Positions 1 to 17,000 of a stretch of DNA of 21,802 nucleotides are shown piece after piece. This DNA is from Collodictyon triciliatum (lineage: Eukaryota > CRuMs), in assembly GCA_043381765.1 (NCBI GenBank), contig JBHJMP010000262.1, forward strand, positions 1 to 21,802, read 5' to 3'. The notes under the pieces are model-generated. The model was not told the DNA's origin and searched no databases. It saw only the letters and a list, made by a program, of their open reading frames with translations. Position numbers and translations under genes: made by a program. Within the stretch, counting starts at the first letter, position 1. Every line of letters begins with the position of its first letter.

Positions 1-86
<86 letters not shown>

Positions 87-102
87 TATTACTATTATTA
101 TT
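1..102. repeat. ATT trinucleotide microsatellite
   Basis: An uninterrupted run of ATT units begins at base 1 and decays through two TAC-type variants near 81-94 before unique sequence starts around 103. It lies upstream of the first visible TM9 exon, so it is most simply part of an intron of that gene. Because the window starts inside it, its true length is unknown. Confidence 0.95.
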
Positions 103-193
103 TCTGTGTGCATAATAAATGTCAATTAAAGTTTTCATGATTATGTATGGGTAACTCTACTTTTGATTCCTTTTCCTCTATTTTCTTAAAAAG

Positions 194-1008
194 GTATAGA
201 AGAGGACTCATTCAGATGTTAATGGCTGGTTTCTTGCCATTTAGGTATCATTTATATATTTATTTCACTTTTCCACCTTGTGTGCGTCCCTACAGTTTGG
301 TTACATGCGGCTACTCTTGTCTATCTTTCTTCTTTTTTTCTTCTTCAAAAAGGAACATAACATATTATTGTTTTTCCTTCCTGTTGTGATGTAGCGATCA
401 CCATGCTAAAATATGTTTCAATAACACAGTGCGATATATATTGAGCTGTATTACATCTTCGCCAGCGTCTGGGGCCACAAGCCATACACGCTATACGGAA
501 TTCTCTCAATCGTGTTTTTGATTTTGTTGATTGTTACTGCGTGCATCACAGTTGCCTTGACCTACTTCCAGCTGGCCATGGAAGACCATCGCTGGTGGTG
601 GAGATCTTTCCTCAACGGAGGGTGATGCGCTCTTTCATCATTTATTTGTTCATTAAACCGAGAAAGTACTCTTGCAGTCATGATAACTCTACGCACACTT
701 CCAATCAGGCACACAAAAACTAAAAATATTGAAATAAACAACAAAACAAATCGTTCAAGAAGCCCATCGATTTCCTGTGTATTAATAAAACTCTGTTCAC
801 ATCTAGGTCGACTGCATTCTTTGTGTTTGCTTACTCAATCTTTTACTACTACAACCGCTCCGATATGTCTGGTTTCCAGCAAAAGGTGTTCTACTTTGGG
901 TATATGTTTATATTCTCGTTTGCCTTCTTCATCATGCTGGGCACCGTCGGGTTCTCTGCCTCTCTGATGTTTGTCAAAAGGATCTATCGTGGACTCAAAG
1001 TTGACTAG
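194..1008 (+). CDS. Transmembrane 9 superfamily (nonaspanin) protein, C-terminal exons only
   Basis: Exons 194-244, 430-621 and 807-1008 splice in phase (phase 2, then 2) and end at TAG 1006-1008. The joined product covers the last transmembrane segments of a TM9SF protein. It starts with [17 protein letters not shown], matching the family's GGxLPFGxxFIEL helix. A hydrophobic helix ending [18 protein letters not shown] follows, as in the family's YFQLCAEDYRWWWRSF. Then come [13 protein letters not shown], a LYFGY-like segment VFYFGYMF, and the final helix [23 protein letters not shown]. The family works in endosomal/Golgi membranes in cargo sorting and adhesion (established knowledge). The C-terminal KVD fits the KXD/E COPI-type signal described for these proteins. 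The N-terminal lumenal domain and the first helices lie outside the window, so this is a partial gene cut by the edge and not a broken one. The acceptor at 192-193 is the least certain boundary. Identity is very secure; the TM9SF subtype (2 or 4-like) is not resolved. Confidence 0.93.
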
Positions 1009-2061
1009 AAAAAAAATTCCCGATGAAAACACAGAGAAAAAAACGTAGCAAATCAAATTCTATAAAGACAAAAAGAAAAAAAAGTCTCGGTTGGCAATTA
1101 ATTAATTATATATTTATTTTTGTACGAACCTGGCGAATGTTGGACGAAACACTAATTAAAATTGGCGTTCGTTTGGTATTCGACTTTCGATAGTGAAGAA
1201 TCGGTGTAAAAAAAATATCTTTGTCAGTCTTGTTTAGGTTTATTTTCTAAAGCATGAGATTCGGATTTTCAATGCAACAACCGTTACGCGCTGCATTCGG
1301 GGGAGACTGGAGCCAATCACTATGACATAAAGGAATACACCACGTAACCATACCATTTCAGATTGATTCAGTGATTATTGGGAAAAAATACACTCCCATA
1401 AATCAAGGAATTCTATTTCTGGATATTTTGCACACGCCATTTTCACTCTGCCTGTGTTTGATCAACCCGCGAGCCAATTTCGCGCCCCGATGAAAGCGAA
1501 GAGCCTGGGCGTGTGGCATCGTTTGTGGGGTTTGATCATTTCTCAGCGCCACAAGACGTTCATGAGACGCGCATGTCTGTCTTTTGGGAAGGAGAGAAAC
1601 TGGGACGCGCATGCCAACAACTGCTATTATTATGTTACAGGATGTGTGCACTACTTTTGATTTTCTTATTTACTTTTTTTACTTTCTCTTTTCTCTCTTT
1701 TTCTCTCCGTCGCTGTATTCTAAGCCGCTGCTCCTTTGTGCCTTTGCCCAAAACTTGGTTTGAGGTGTAGTTCAAAGCTGCAGTCTCTTTCCTTTTCCTT
1801 TTGTTTCCTTTTGTTTCCTTTTGTTCTGTTTCTTTTTCGATCCACTTCCTGTACAAAACCAGGATCTTACATTTCTTTGACCCTTGTAAAGCACTGTTTC
1901 AGGATCAAGTCATCCGACAACAAAGCATAGATATCTACCTCGCTTTTTCTTTTCAAAAAAAAAAACATTTGCAATTAAAGTCCGTGTACCAATCACGTTG
2001 AGTAACCATTGTAATACTGAAATATTCGCTCCAATAGAATACTTCCTCAGATCCTCATTCG
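1009..2061. other. Intergenic region between TM9SF and RasGEF genes
   Basis: No exon with family similarity or convincing splice pairing was found here. The first part (1009-1400) is A-rich and presumably the TM9SF 3' flank. A GC-richer patch at about 1440-1625 stands out against AT-rich surroundings and includes CCCGCGAGCCAA at 1466-1477, a 12-mer also found upstream of the acyltransferase gene. A pyrimidine-rich stretch with tandem TTTCCTTTTG units follows at about 1788-1835. Open frames across 1403-2001 are short, lack codon structure and overlap on both strands, so I do not call them genes. The patch may be a promoter or 5' UTR of the next gene (inference). Confidence 0.6.
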
Positions 2062-8978
<6,917 letters not shown>

Positions 8979-11900
8979 ATGGCGGGTGAAGGCTACGGCG
9001 TGTACTATTTTCTTCGTTTTCTAACCAGGGTTTGTTTCAGAAAAAGAAAAAGAAAAAGAAAAAGAAAAAGAATCTAAAGCTGTTATTTTTTTGATCAAAT
9101 GTATGTATATGTCCTCTGATTGATAAACACAATCAAGTTGCCTTTCTCAATCTTTTGATCGGTCATCCTTTCTTTTTCTTTTGATTGCCTCGATTCTGCA
9201 CATACATAAAAAAAAATAATAATCATGTATCATTTACTAACTGTCATGAAACGTAATTTTAGATTATAATGCTTGTTTTCTTTCGTGATGTGGAGATCAT
9301 CGGCGTAGAAAACATTCCTATCTCTGGTGGTGTTATTCTTGCTGGGAATCACTTTAACCAATTTGTAGATGGGATGCTTCTTATGACCGCATGTCCGAGG
9401 TTGTTCAAACCACACACATATCACTCTCCATTCAATTATTTACCCCATTTTTTTCTAATTGACAAATTGTCTCATAGTATTTCTTGAATCAATAATTGAC
9501 CATTATTAGACCCGTGGTCTTCATCGCTGCAGCAAAGTCCATGAAGAGGCCGTTTATTGGATGGTTTGGTCGCAAAATCAAAGCCCTCCCGGTTGTTAGG
9601 CCACAAGACGAGGCAAAACCCGGACCAGGTAACCGGATTGATCATCTACACAGCAACTTACACCTTCCATTCCCTATGTATATCTTATGGACTACTGGGT
9701 CCTAAAAGTATCTGCGATACATACAGAAAGTCACGATATGTCACAATCATGGGAGACGCTTACAATTTTCAATTTAGAATACTGCAATTCCATCTTATGC
9801 ATGCATTATTCAGGTAAAATATCCGTGAATCTCACTACCGTGATGGGAACAGACACGAAATTCACAACAACATGCGAAGTCGGCGGTTCCATCATGGTGG
9901 TGAACATTGAAACGCCGGCAAGGGTACGTCACAAGACATATCAATATTATCATAAAATAACAGGATATATGCTGCAGTGACAAACCTTACGAGATTGACA
10001 AGTATTTTTTTTTTAATAAGAATATGCCAGGAAATATTCCTAAACCTGTAGAAAGTTATGTATATGTTGACGGTATTGCTGGCATGAACTTTCGCAGTTA
10101 ATAAGTATTCAATCTTTCCTTCGCCTCAGATAGAGCAAATTGTCTCAGATACTGAAATCATCCTGAGCGATCCATTCCCAGCTCTTCTATCCGATGTTGG
10201 TTACAAATGTCTGCGGAAGGTTGATCAGAAGGAGCTCTTTCAAAGCGTTTGGAATTCTCTCCATGACGGAAATTGCATTGGAATTTTTCCTGAGGTATTC
10301 CTCGAATTCCTTATGACTTTGACTTGATATAGCACTTCAACAACTTTTTTGACCTAAGCCAATGTGTCGACCCTAGTGAGATGCAAAATAAGAATAAGAA
10401 TAGTAAAAATAATCTAAATTCAATATTCCTATTCTTTACTCAAGGGGGGTTCGCATGACCGAAGTGTAAGAATTTCACCAGACCTCATTTTACTCGCCAT
10501 AAACGTTTCCTGTTCATGCATATGTGAGCTTGTGAACCCCCTTTAGCCCAAATGACAACAATTTTCGTGTCTGAATTCATCACCAGGACCTTTTGCCGCT
10601 GAAGGCTGGTATCGCCATAATGTCTCTAGGGTATGTAGATCGCTATCAAGAACAATCTGTTATAGTCCCGTGCGGCTTTACGTACTTTCAGGGAGATAGA
10701 TTTCGTGGTCAGGTGAATTATAAACCATCGTGTTTGACATGAACTTATATTTACTATGGTTCCACCCAACTTTTTTTTATTTTCAATCAGACCAAGAAGT
10801 TTTGTGCAGATGAGATAGCGTCGTCATTTATATTTATTTATTTGTTGGGCCGTTTTTGCAGATTTCATATCTATTATTACCATCATAGGTTGTCATTGAG
10901 TTCGGACCACCCGTTGTAATTCCTCCTGAGGCTGAGCTCGTAGAATTGTATAAAACAAACAGGAAGACAGCGTTCAGGTTTTCAGAAAAATAACTGAAAA
11001 TGCTAAAAAAATGATAAAAAATGATAAAAAATGCTAAAAATGATAAAAAAAGAGAATAAGAGAAACCCTTTGTAATGTTAATATCTTAATATGGGTAGCC
11101 AATTCCTCAAAATTACCAAGGAAAACATGGAGGCAGTTGCAGTCACAGCACCATCTTACGACGACCTTTGTGCTTTCCATACTGCCAGGAAAATATACCA
11201 AGTTCTGGGTTTCCATATTTTACACGCTTTTAAGCTCCAAACTAAATTTACTTTTTTTTTTTATATATTTCAATCCCTGAAGGCTGAGACAGGACAGGTC
11301 ATGAAGCCAACACAACGGGCACAGGTTTGGGTCTATTACATCGAAGAAATAAAAGATAAAATGTGACAGGATTCCGTTAGTTGGTTGGCATTTACAGAAA
11401 AGAAGTAATGATAACCTAAATATTTGAACCGCAATATATTTCCTTTGTCTTTCGGGAAATAGCTTCTGAAGAAAATGTCTTACTACTACCGAACCACTTC
11501 CGAGTCAGATGAGATGAAGATGCTGAAAGAAAGGTATATGTTATATCATGGATATTCTCCATCCATATTTATTACATCTAAACATACACTTTTTTGTCAC
11601 TATCTTTGGAAGATATCATAAATAATTTCTAAAAACGGGATAAAAAGATTTTTTTTTTCAACTCTACTCTTATATCGCACCAGATTATTGGAATTCAAAG
11701 CAAGATTAGATAGCCTTGGAATCATGGAAGGCCAACTCCGCGACCTGAGCACGTCTTACTGGAAAGCATTACCTCTGTTGCTTTACAGGTTTGTGCACCT
11801 GAAGACAGCCTTTCTTTGTTAAAACCGAGTCTTTTTCTTTTAATGACCACAAAGGACTTGAGTTGTTAGCACAATAGCATATCTATATGACTGGCAATTA

Positions 11901-13392
11901 CTCATCTCCCTTACCTTAATGCAATCCTAGACTTTTATTCTTGGTCACTCTCTTTCTTTTATCACTCCCTGGGGTACTAGTCAACATTCCTGCTGGCTTA
12001 ATTTGCCAACACCTCGCTGGTATTTTTTAGTTTATTTTTGTTTCATTCGGTTTTTGGAAAAATCTTCCTGAAAAAAAAAAAACTCACTGATTTCTGACTG
12101 AACCATACTCATTTCCAAAATGTAGACAAGGAAATGAAAAGTGCGAAGGCTAATTCCAACGTGAAAATTGAAGGAAAAGATGTGGTATGTTTGCCGTCAC
12201 AGTATCTTTACGTTTTTGTTGTGTGTTTTTTTTTTTAATGCTATTATGTTAATGCCTCTCACTCTTGCACTCACCCCTTCCTTTTTTTATATATTAATTA
12301 GAGAGGAATCAACATATGTACGTTTCATAAGTCTAGTCACATTAAATCGAGTATATACCAGGTTGCAAGCTACAAGCTCATTGTCGGGTTTCTTGTATTC
12401 CCGCTTCTATACTTCGTGTACACGATCATCTCCATTTTCATAGTAGCATTTTTGATGGAAGGCAACCTACGGTACGTTGTGTTTGAACGATGGCCGCCGT
12501 ATTCTTCGTGCTTTCTTTACTCCCACGCTCTTGATATTCTTCTAACAAATACTTACTGTAATCGGTTCATACCTAATGCTTTTCTTACTCTAAAGCTGGG
12601 TTTGGCCGGTTGTCGTGTTCGTCGGGTTGCCTTTCTTTTCATACGCTTCTGTGAAAGTGGCCGAAAACTGGGTCATGTTGCTGTCGTCTCTCCCGCCATT
12701 GGTTTGTCCTCATAGAATTTGAGAGAAAATATGCAACTTCTTTTTTCCAGCTTACGGAGTAGTAATAGATTGCTTGCACTTGATACATCGCACTTCACAA
12801 TCCGAAGGCCGACAAAAATAACTCAATGAAAACGGATTACTACTGTTTCTCTATTAAAAAAACATATTTTTCATACATCAGATTTTACTCATAAATCCAT
12901 TTGCCAAGCATAAGCGACAGGGTATTTTTTTTTTTTCAAATATAAGCTCCTGGATTTTCCTTTGCATATGGACATCTGTTTTGTTTTGTCTCATCTTTCA
13001 TGCACTTTCTCTCTTTCGAACAGAATTGATCCGTTTGCAAGAAGGTCTCTTTCAGGACGTGAACAAGTTTGTTGGGCGAGCAAGAAGCTCTCTCATTTTA
13101 ACCACGCCGGGTAATAGTAACAAACAAAACAAAACAAAACAAAACAAAACAAAACAAAACAAAACAAAACAAAACAAAACAAAACAAAACAAAACAAAAC
13201 AAAACAAAACAAAACAAAACAAAACAAAACAAAACAGCAACTCAAGACTGTCAACTTGCAAAATTTTAATTTGTTTGAACAATACTTGTAGTTGTCGTTG
13301 CTCGTAATGCAAACAAAGTGGTGCCGTCAATAAATGAAAGCGAGGAAAAGGAGGAGGTAGAAATAGTGATTAAGCGTTCCTCCAAAGTCTAA
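8979..13392 (+). CDS. Glycerol-3-phosphate acyltransferase, yeast Sct1/Gpt2-like (PlsC superfamily)
   Basis: Nineteen exons give 576 codons plus TAA: 8979-9029, 9263-9399, 9510-9628, 9814-9923, 10130-10294, 10445-10465, 10587-10712, 10889-10977, 11099-11201, 11283-11324, 11463-11533, 11684-11788, 11931-12019, 12126-12184, 12362-12471, 12596-12701, 12882-12921, 13024-13110, 13292-13392. All junctions are in phase and GT-AG. The family acylates sn-glycerol-3-phosphate (or dihydroxyacetone phosphate) in the ER, the first step of glycerolipid synthesis. Visible motifs: NHFNQFVD (46-53) with the catalytic His and Asp; KALPVVRPQDEAKPGPG (~88-104); FPEGGSHDRS (192-201), the substrate-binding motif; LLPLKAGIAIMSLG (203-216); VPCGFTYFQGDRFRG. 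Hydrophobic segments at ~381-404, 435-461 and 467-508 should anchor it in membrane. The tail after ~545 is charged. ATG is chosen because the short first exon (MAGEGYGVYYFLRFLTR) resembles the family's amphipathic N-terminus. Exon 6 is only 21 nt. Substrate preference is not readable from sequence. Confidence 0.93.
9041..9070. repeat. (AAAAAG)5 in acyltransferase intron 1
   Basis: Five perfect AAAAAG units lie 11 nt after the donor of the first intron. The same hexamer forms the array at 8753-8788, so the first coding exon is bracketed by two arrays of the same unit. Confidence 0.95.
13126..13235. repeat. (AAAAC)22 pentanucleotide microsatellite in acyltransferase intron 18
   Basis: Twenty-two perfect AAAAC units fill most of the last intron of the acyltransferase gene, between the donor at 13111 and the acceptor at 13290-13291. 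Frames reading through it give Lys/Gln/Asn/Thr or Phe/Val/Leu/Cys repeats that are not protein. Confidence 0.97.
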
Positions 13393-13628
13393 TAGAGTTG
13401 CTTTTACCACACCCTCTGCTAAGAAGCAATCGTCAGAATATATTTGCTTTGCTACTTGAGTTGTGTCCAAATGACGTTTCCCTTTTGCATATTCTTACGT
13501 GGAATGCATCCATCTGTGTGACATCCAATCCAATTCATTCCCTTTTTTTTCTAAAAGATGGGCTCTTTTGTTACTTACTCATGTCTTATCCTAAAAATAT
13601 GCTGTAATTCTACTTTGTTTCACAACAT

Positions 13629-13640
13629 TTTATTAATAAA
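13629..13640. terminator. Palindromic bidirectional polyadenylation signal candidate
   Basis: TTTATTAATAAA is its own reverse complement, so it reads AATAAA on both strands. It lies 237-248 nt past the acyltransferase stop and about 417 nt past the TTLL stop, a position where one element could serve both convergent transcripts. AATAAA is common by chance in AT-rich DNA, so the role is inferred. Confidence 0.4.
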
Positions 13641-13885
13641 AAAAAACGAAGGAAAAATAGGTACACTTGGGTATTCTCACCAAACGAATCTCATTCTGCG
13701 ATAAGCAGCATTTTTACTCTTATATTCTTTAGAAGAAAAAAAAGGCATTTTCCCACATTTTCATATTTTTTTATTACATGGATAATCCCGGAATTATTCA
13801 TACTTCTCATTCAGAGACGTATAACCTGCATGTCGTGCTCATTATTATTTTTTTACTCATCCCGATTCAATTCATCGAATATCCC

Positions 13886-13941
13886 AACAAAAACAAAAAC
13901 AAGAACAAAAACAAAAAACAAACACAAAAACAAAAACAAAA
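13886..13941. repeat. AAAAAC-type low-complexity tract
   Basis: Imperfect AAAAAC units with AAGAAC and AAACAC variants run for about 55 nt in the convergent intergenic region. Confidence 0.85.
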
Positions 13942-14056
13942 AGCCATCTTTCCCGTGTCAGAGAATCAAGTAACCACATCGAAAGCGAGAGGCAGCACGA
14001 CGACTGTGAAGGTACGTATAATCAACATGAGAGCCACAGAGAACGGAGCGGTGAGC

Positions 14057-17000
14057 CTAATCCATGTCAGACTCAACCGGAGCCGCCTTTGTCTCGCTCG
14101 AAGCTGTTGTTTGTGGACGCAGAGACTTTTGTGGAGAGCGTGTTCTTTCGATGGCCATTTTGCGGCCCTCGACAAATATGTTTACTGCGTCAGCCATGCT
14201 CGGTAGCTCGTGTATCTTGATGGGTTCTGGTGTGTTAGTGCGACTGCGATTCAAGAATGGTTAAAAGAATGATTAAAAGAATGATTAAAATGACGATTAA
14301 AATGACGATTAAAATGATGATTAAAAGAATGATTAAAATAATGATTAAAAGAATGATTAAAAGAATGATTAAAAGAATGATTAAAAGAATGATTAAAAGA
14401 ATGATTAAAATGATGATTAAAATGACGATTAAAATGACGATTAAAATGATGATTAAAAGAATGATTAAAAGAATGATTAAAATAATGATTAAAAGAATGA
14501 TTAAAATAATGATTAAAAGAATGATTAAAAGAATGATTAAAAGAATGATTAAAAGAATGATTAAAAAGATGATTAAAATGACGATTAAAATGACGATTAA
14601 AATGACGATTAAAATGACGATTAAAATGACGATTAAAATGACGATTAAAATGACGATTAAAATGATGATTAAAAGAACGGTTAAAAGAATGGTTAAAAGA
14701 ATGATTAAAAGAATGATTAAGATTAAAAGAATGGTTAAAAGAATGGTTAAAAGAATGATTAAAATGACGATTAAAATGACGATTAAAATGACGATTAAAA
14801 GAATGGTTAAAAGAATGATTAAAAGAATGATTAAAAGAATGATTAAAAGAATGATTAAAAGAATGATTAAAAGAATGATTAAAAGAATGATTAAAAGAAT
14901 GATTAAAAGAATGATTAAAAGAATGATTAAAATGACGATTAAAAGAATGATTAAAAGAATGATTAAAAGAAAACAAAACAAATAAGAATACTATAAAGGA
15001 AAAGAAGACTGGCATGATAAGATGAAAGAATCTATGACAAACCTCATCCTTGTAAATCAAAGTCCACCGGCCTGTATCAAAGTTTGTCGAATAGATTGGC
15101 AATACGGTGCTTTGGTCACACATTTGTGAATTATCATCGACATCCTCCTGAGCCCTGCAGCATTGCGAGTTGGCATTGTCTTCTTTGCTCAATGCAAACC
15201 CAGTTCCAGAAGGCCTTGCGGGGCTTTCAGGAGATTCGCACATGACCGCAGAGGCCGCTGATTCCTCTGGGCCTGTGGATGCTTCGGCCGCTGCAGTCTG
15301 TTCGTTGCTTTCTGTCTGCATGACCGCATTTTCTTTGGCAGGATTTAGAGTCGCCACGGATTGAGTTGCAGTTTCTGCGCTTGTGTTGGTTGCATTTGGT
15401 GGCTTTGAGGGATACTCTGGCCTATTTTCAAGCAGTGAGGTGTCGCTGCTTGATTCTGTGAGGAGCTGTAGCTCGACTCTTCCAAGCAGGTCCTGGAGCA
15501 ACTGGGAGATTACTGAATCATCATCACCATCGTACAATACATGTATAGATTCACCGCTAGGACTTTGAGAACGGCGTGGTGTTTTGGTTGGGTCACTAGG
15601 TACACGTTTCGTTGACAAGTCTGCTGATGGTTGCTGCTGCTGCTGTTGTTGTTGTTGCTTTTGTTCTTGTTGTTTTTGTTCGCGAGTGGGGCCTTGGTTT
15701 TTCGCTCGGGAGGCATTCTCTTGGGTTGAGGAAGGATAATCGACGACAACTATACGCGTGGAGCACAAAAGATACATATTCATGCTTCTGCGTAGATAGC
15801 TAATGGATGTCTGTGACAAAAGCCACGTAAACGGTTTTGATATGTGCGCAGACTGGTACCTTTGATGATGTCACGAAGCATCTTCCCGGCGAGTGTTGGC
15901 GATGCTCGAAGACCAGGAGAGGCATTCACTTCAATAATCCATGGATTTCCGCACTCGTCAATAATAAAGTCTACGCCATACAACTCACACGTGTTCTGCA
16001 TGGTTCATTAAGACATGGGTACGTTTTCGGTCTGAAGTGTGAGTGGATAACTAACTTTCATTCAGTCAGTCGTGCATGTAATAATAATTTACCACTCTTT
16101 GTCGAACGTATGGCTGGCAGCATCGAAAGGCCCAAGTCACTATATTCTTCATGGCAGGTTTAGCCATTTTATCCCAAAGAAAGTCATCTCCGTTTTCCTC
16201 TCTAGTTGGTAATAGATTATAAATACAGACCTGTAATGAAAAAAAAGGGAACATTTTAAATCATTTTAAAGATTAGCAGTGTCTTTCATGAAACCTCAGA
16301 TATTTTATGAACTCTTCCGATGTCCATGAAATATCAGCATTCTCCTGGTGAAGATTCTTTTCATTTTGCTTTTGGACGCTATAATTGCAGAGATGCACGA
16401 ACCTGAAGATGAAATTTAATCTAATGAACACAACAAACTATAGCAGCTCAGTGATACTAGTGTAAGCCTTTACGCATTTTGTGGAGCAGATTGTAAATGG
16501 AAACATACCCAAATAACTTATGAATTAAAAAAAAAAACAAGAAACAAAAGACGAGAACAGAAAAGAAAACGAAAGTTGCAAATCGGTTACTTGTTTTCAG
16601 GGTCATCCAAATTGAACAACTCTGTAGCAAAGCGCACTACACAATCCTCGTAGAACCAAATTGTAAGAGGCTCCCATGATGTGACCAAAACCCACTGCCT
16701 TATGTCAAATTTTCTTCCTTTCACCAGCAGAGGATTTTCAATGTACTTTTGAACAACACGGGCATTTTCGTTCCTACCAAGCAGAATTCCTTTCAAATCG
16801 GTCAAGCAACGCACACCTGCGGTGATGATTAGCTAATTACACAAACATTTATAAATATTTTATTTTTGTGAATCCTAAAATTCTTTTTCAATATCGTTTT
16901 TGTTTTTCGTGTTTTTTTTGTTTTGCTCTTGTCTTTGTGCGTTTGCATGCATATGATTACCAAATCCCTTCGATGAACCCGAAGGCTTTACAACCCATAA

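Larger units (their letters stand above)
13393..14056. other. Convergent intergenic region between acyltransferase and TTLL genes
   Basis: The two genes point at each other, so this stretch holds both 3' untranslated regions. It is AT-rich, contains the palindrome TTTATTAATAAA at 13629-13640, and an A/C-rich tract at 13886-13941. An open plus-strand frame over 13778-14206 runs across the A/C tract and then antisense to the TTLL last exon; I do not accept it as a gene. Confidence 0.65.

Noticed and set aside
1403-2001. Several short open frames on both strands in the TM9SF-RasGEF intergenic region
   Set aside because: They overlap one another, have no family resemblance, and are explained by pyrimidine-rich sequence with few stops on one strand.
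13778-14206. Plus-strand 142-codon frame with a good donor-like GTACGT near 14012
   Set aside because: It crosses an AAAAAC low-complexity tract and then runs antisense to the TTLL last exon. No upstream or downstream partner exon was found.
14235-14985. Long open frames on both strands through the 12-nt repeat (Met-Ile-Lys-Arg on plus, Leu-Ile-Ile on minus)
   Set aside because: They exist only because the repeat unit is a multiple of three and lacks stops in most frames. They have no unique sequence and lie inside a TTLL intron.
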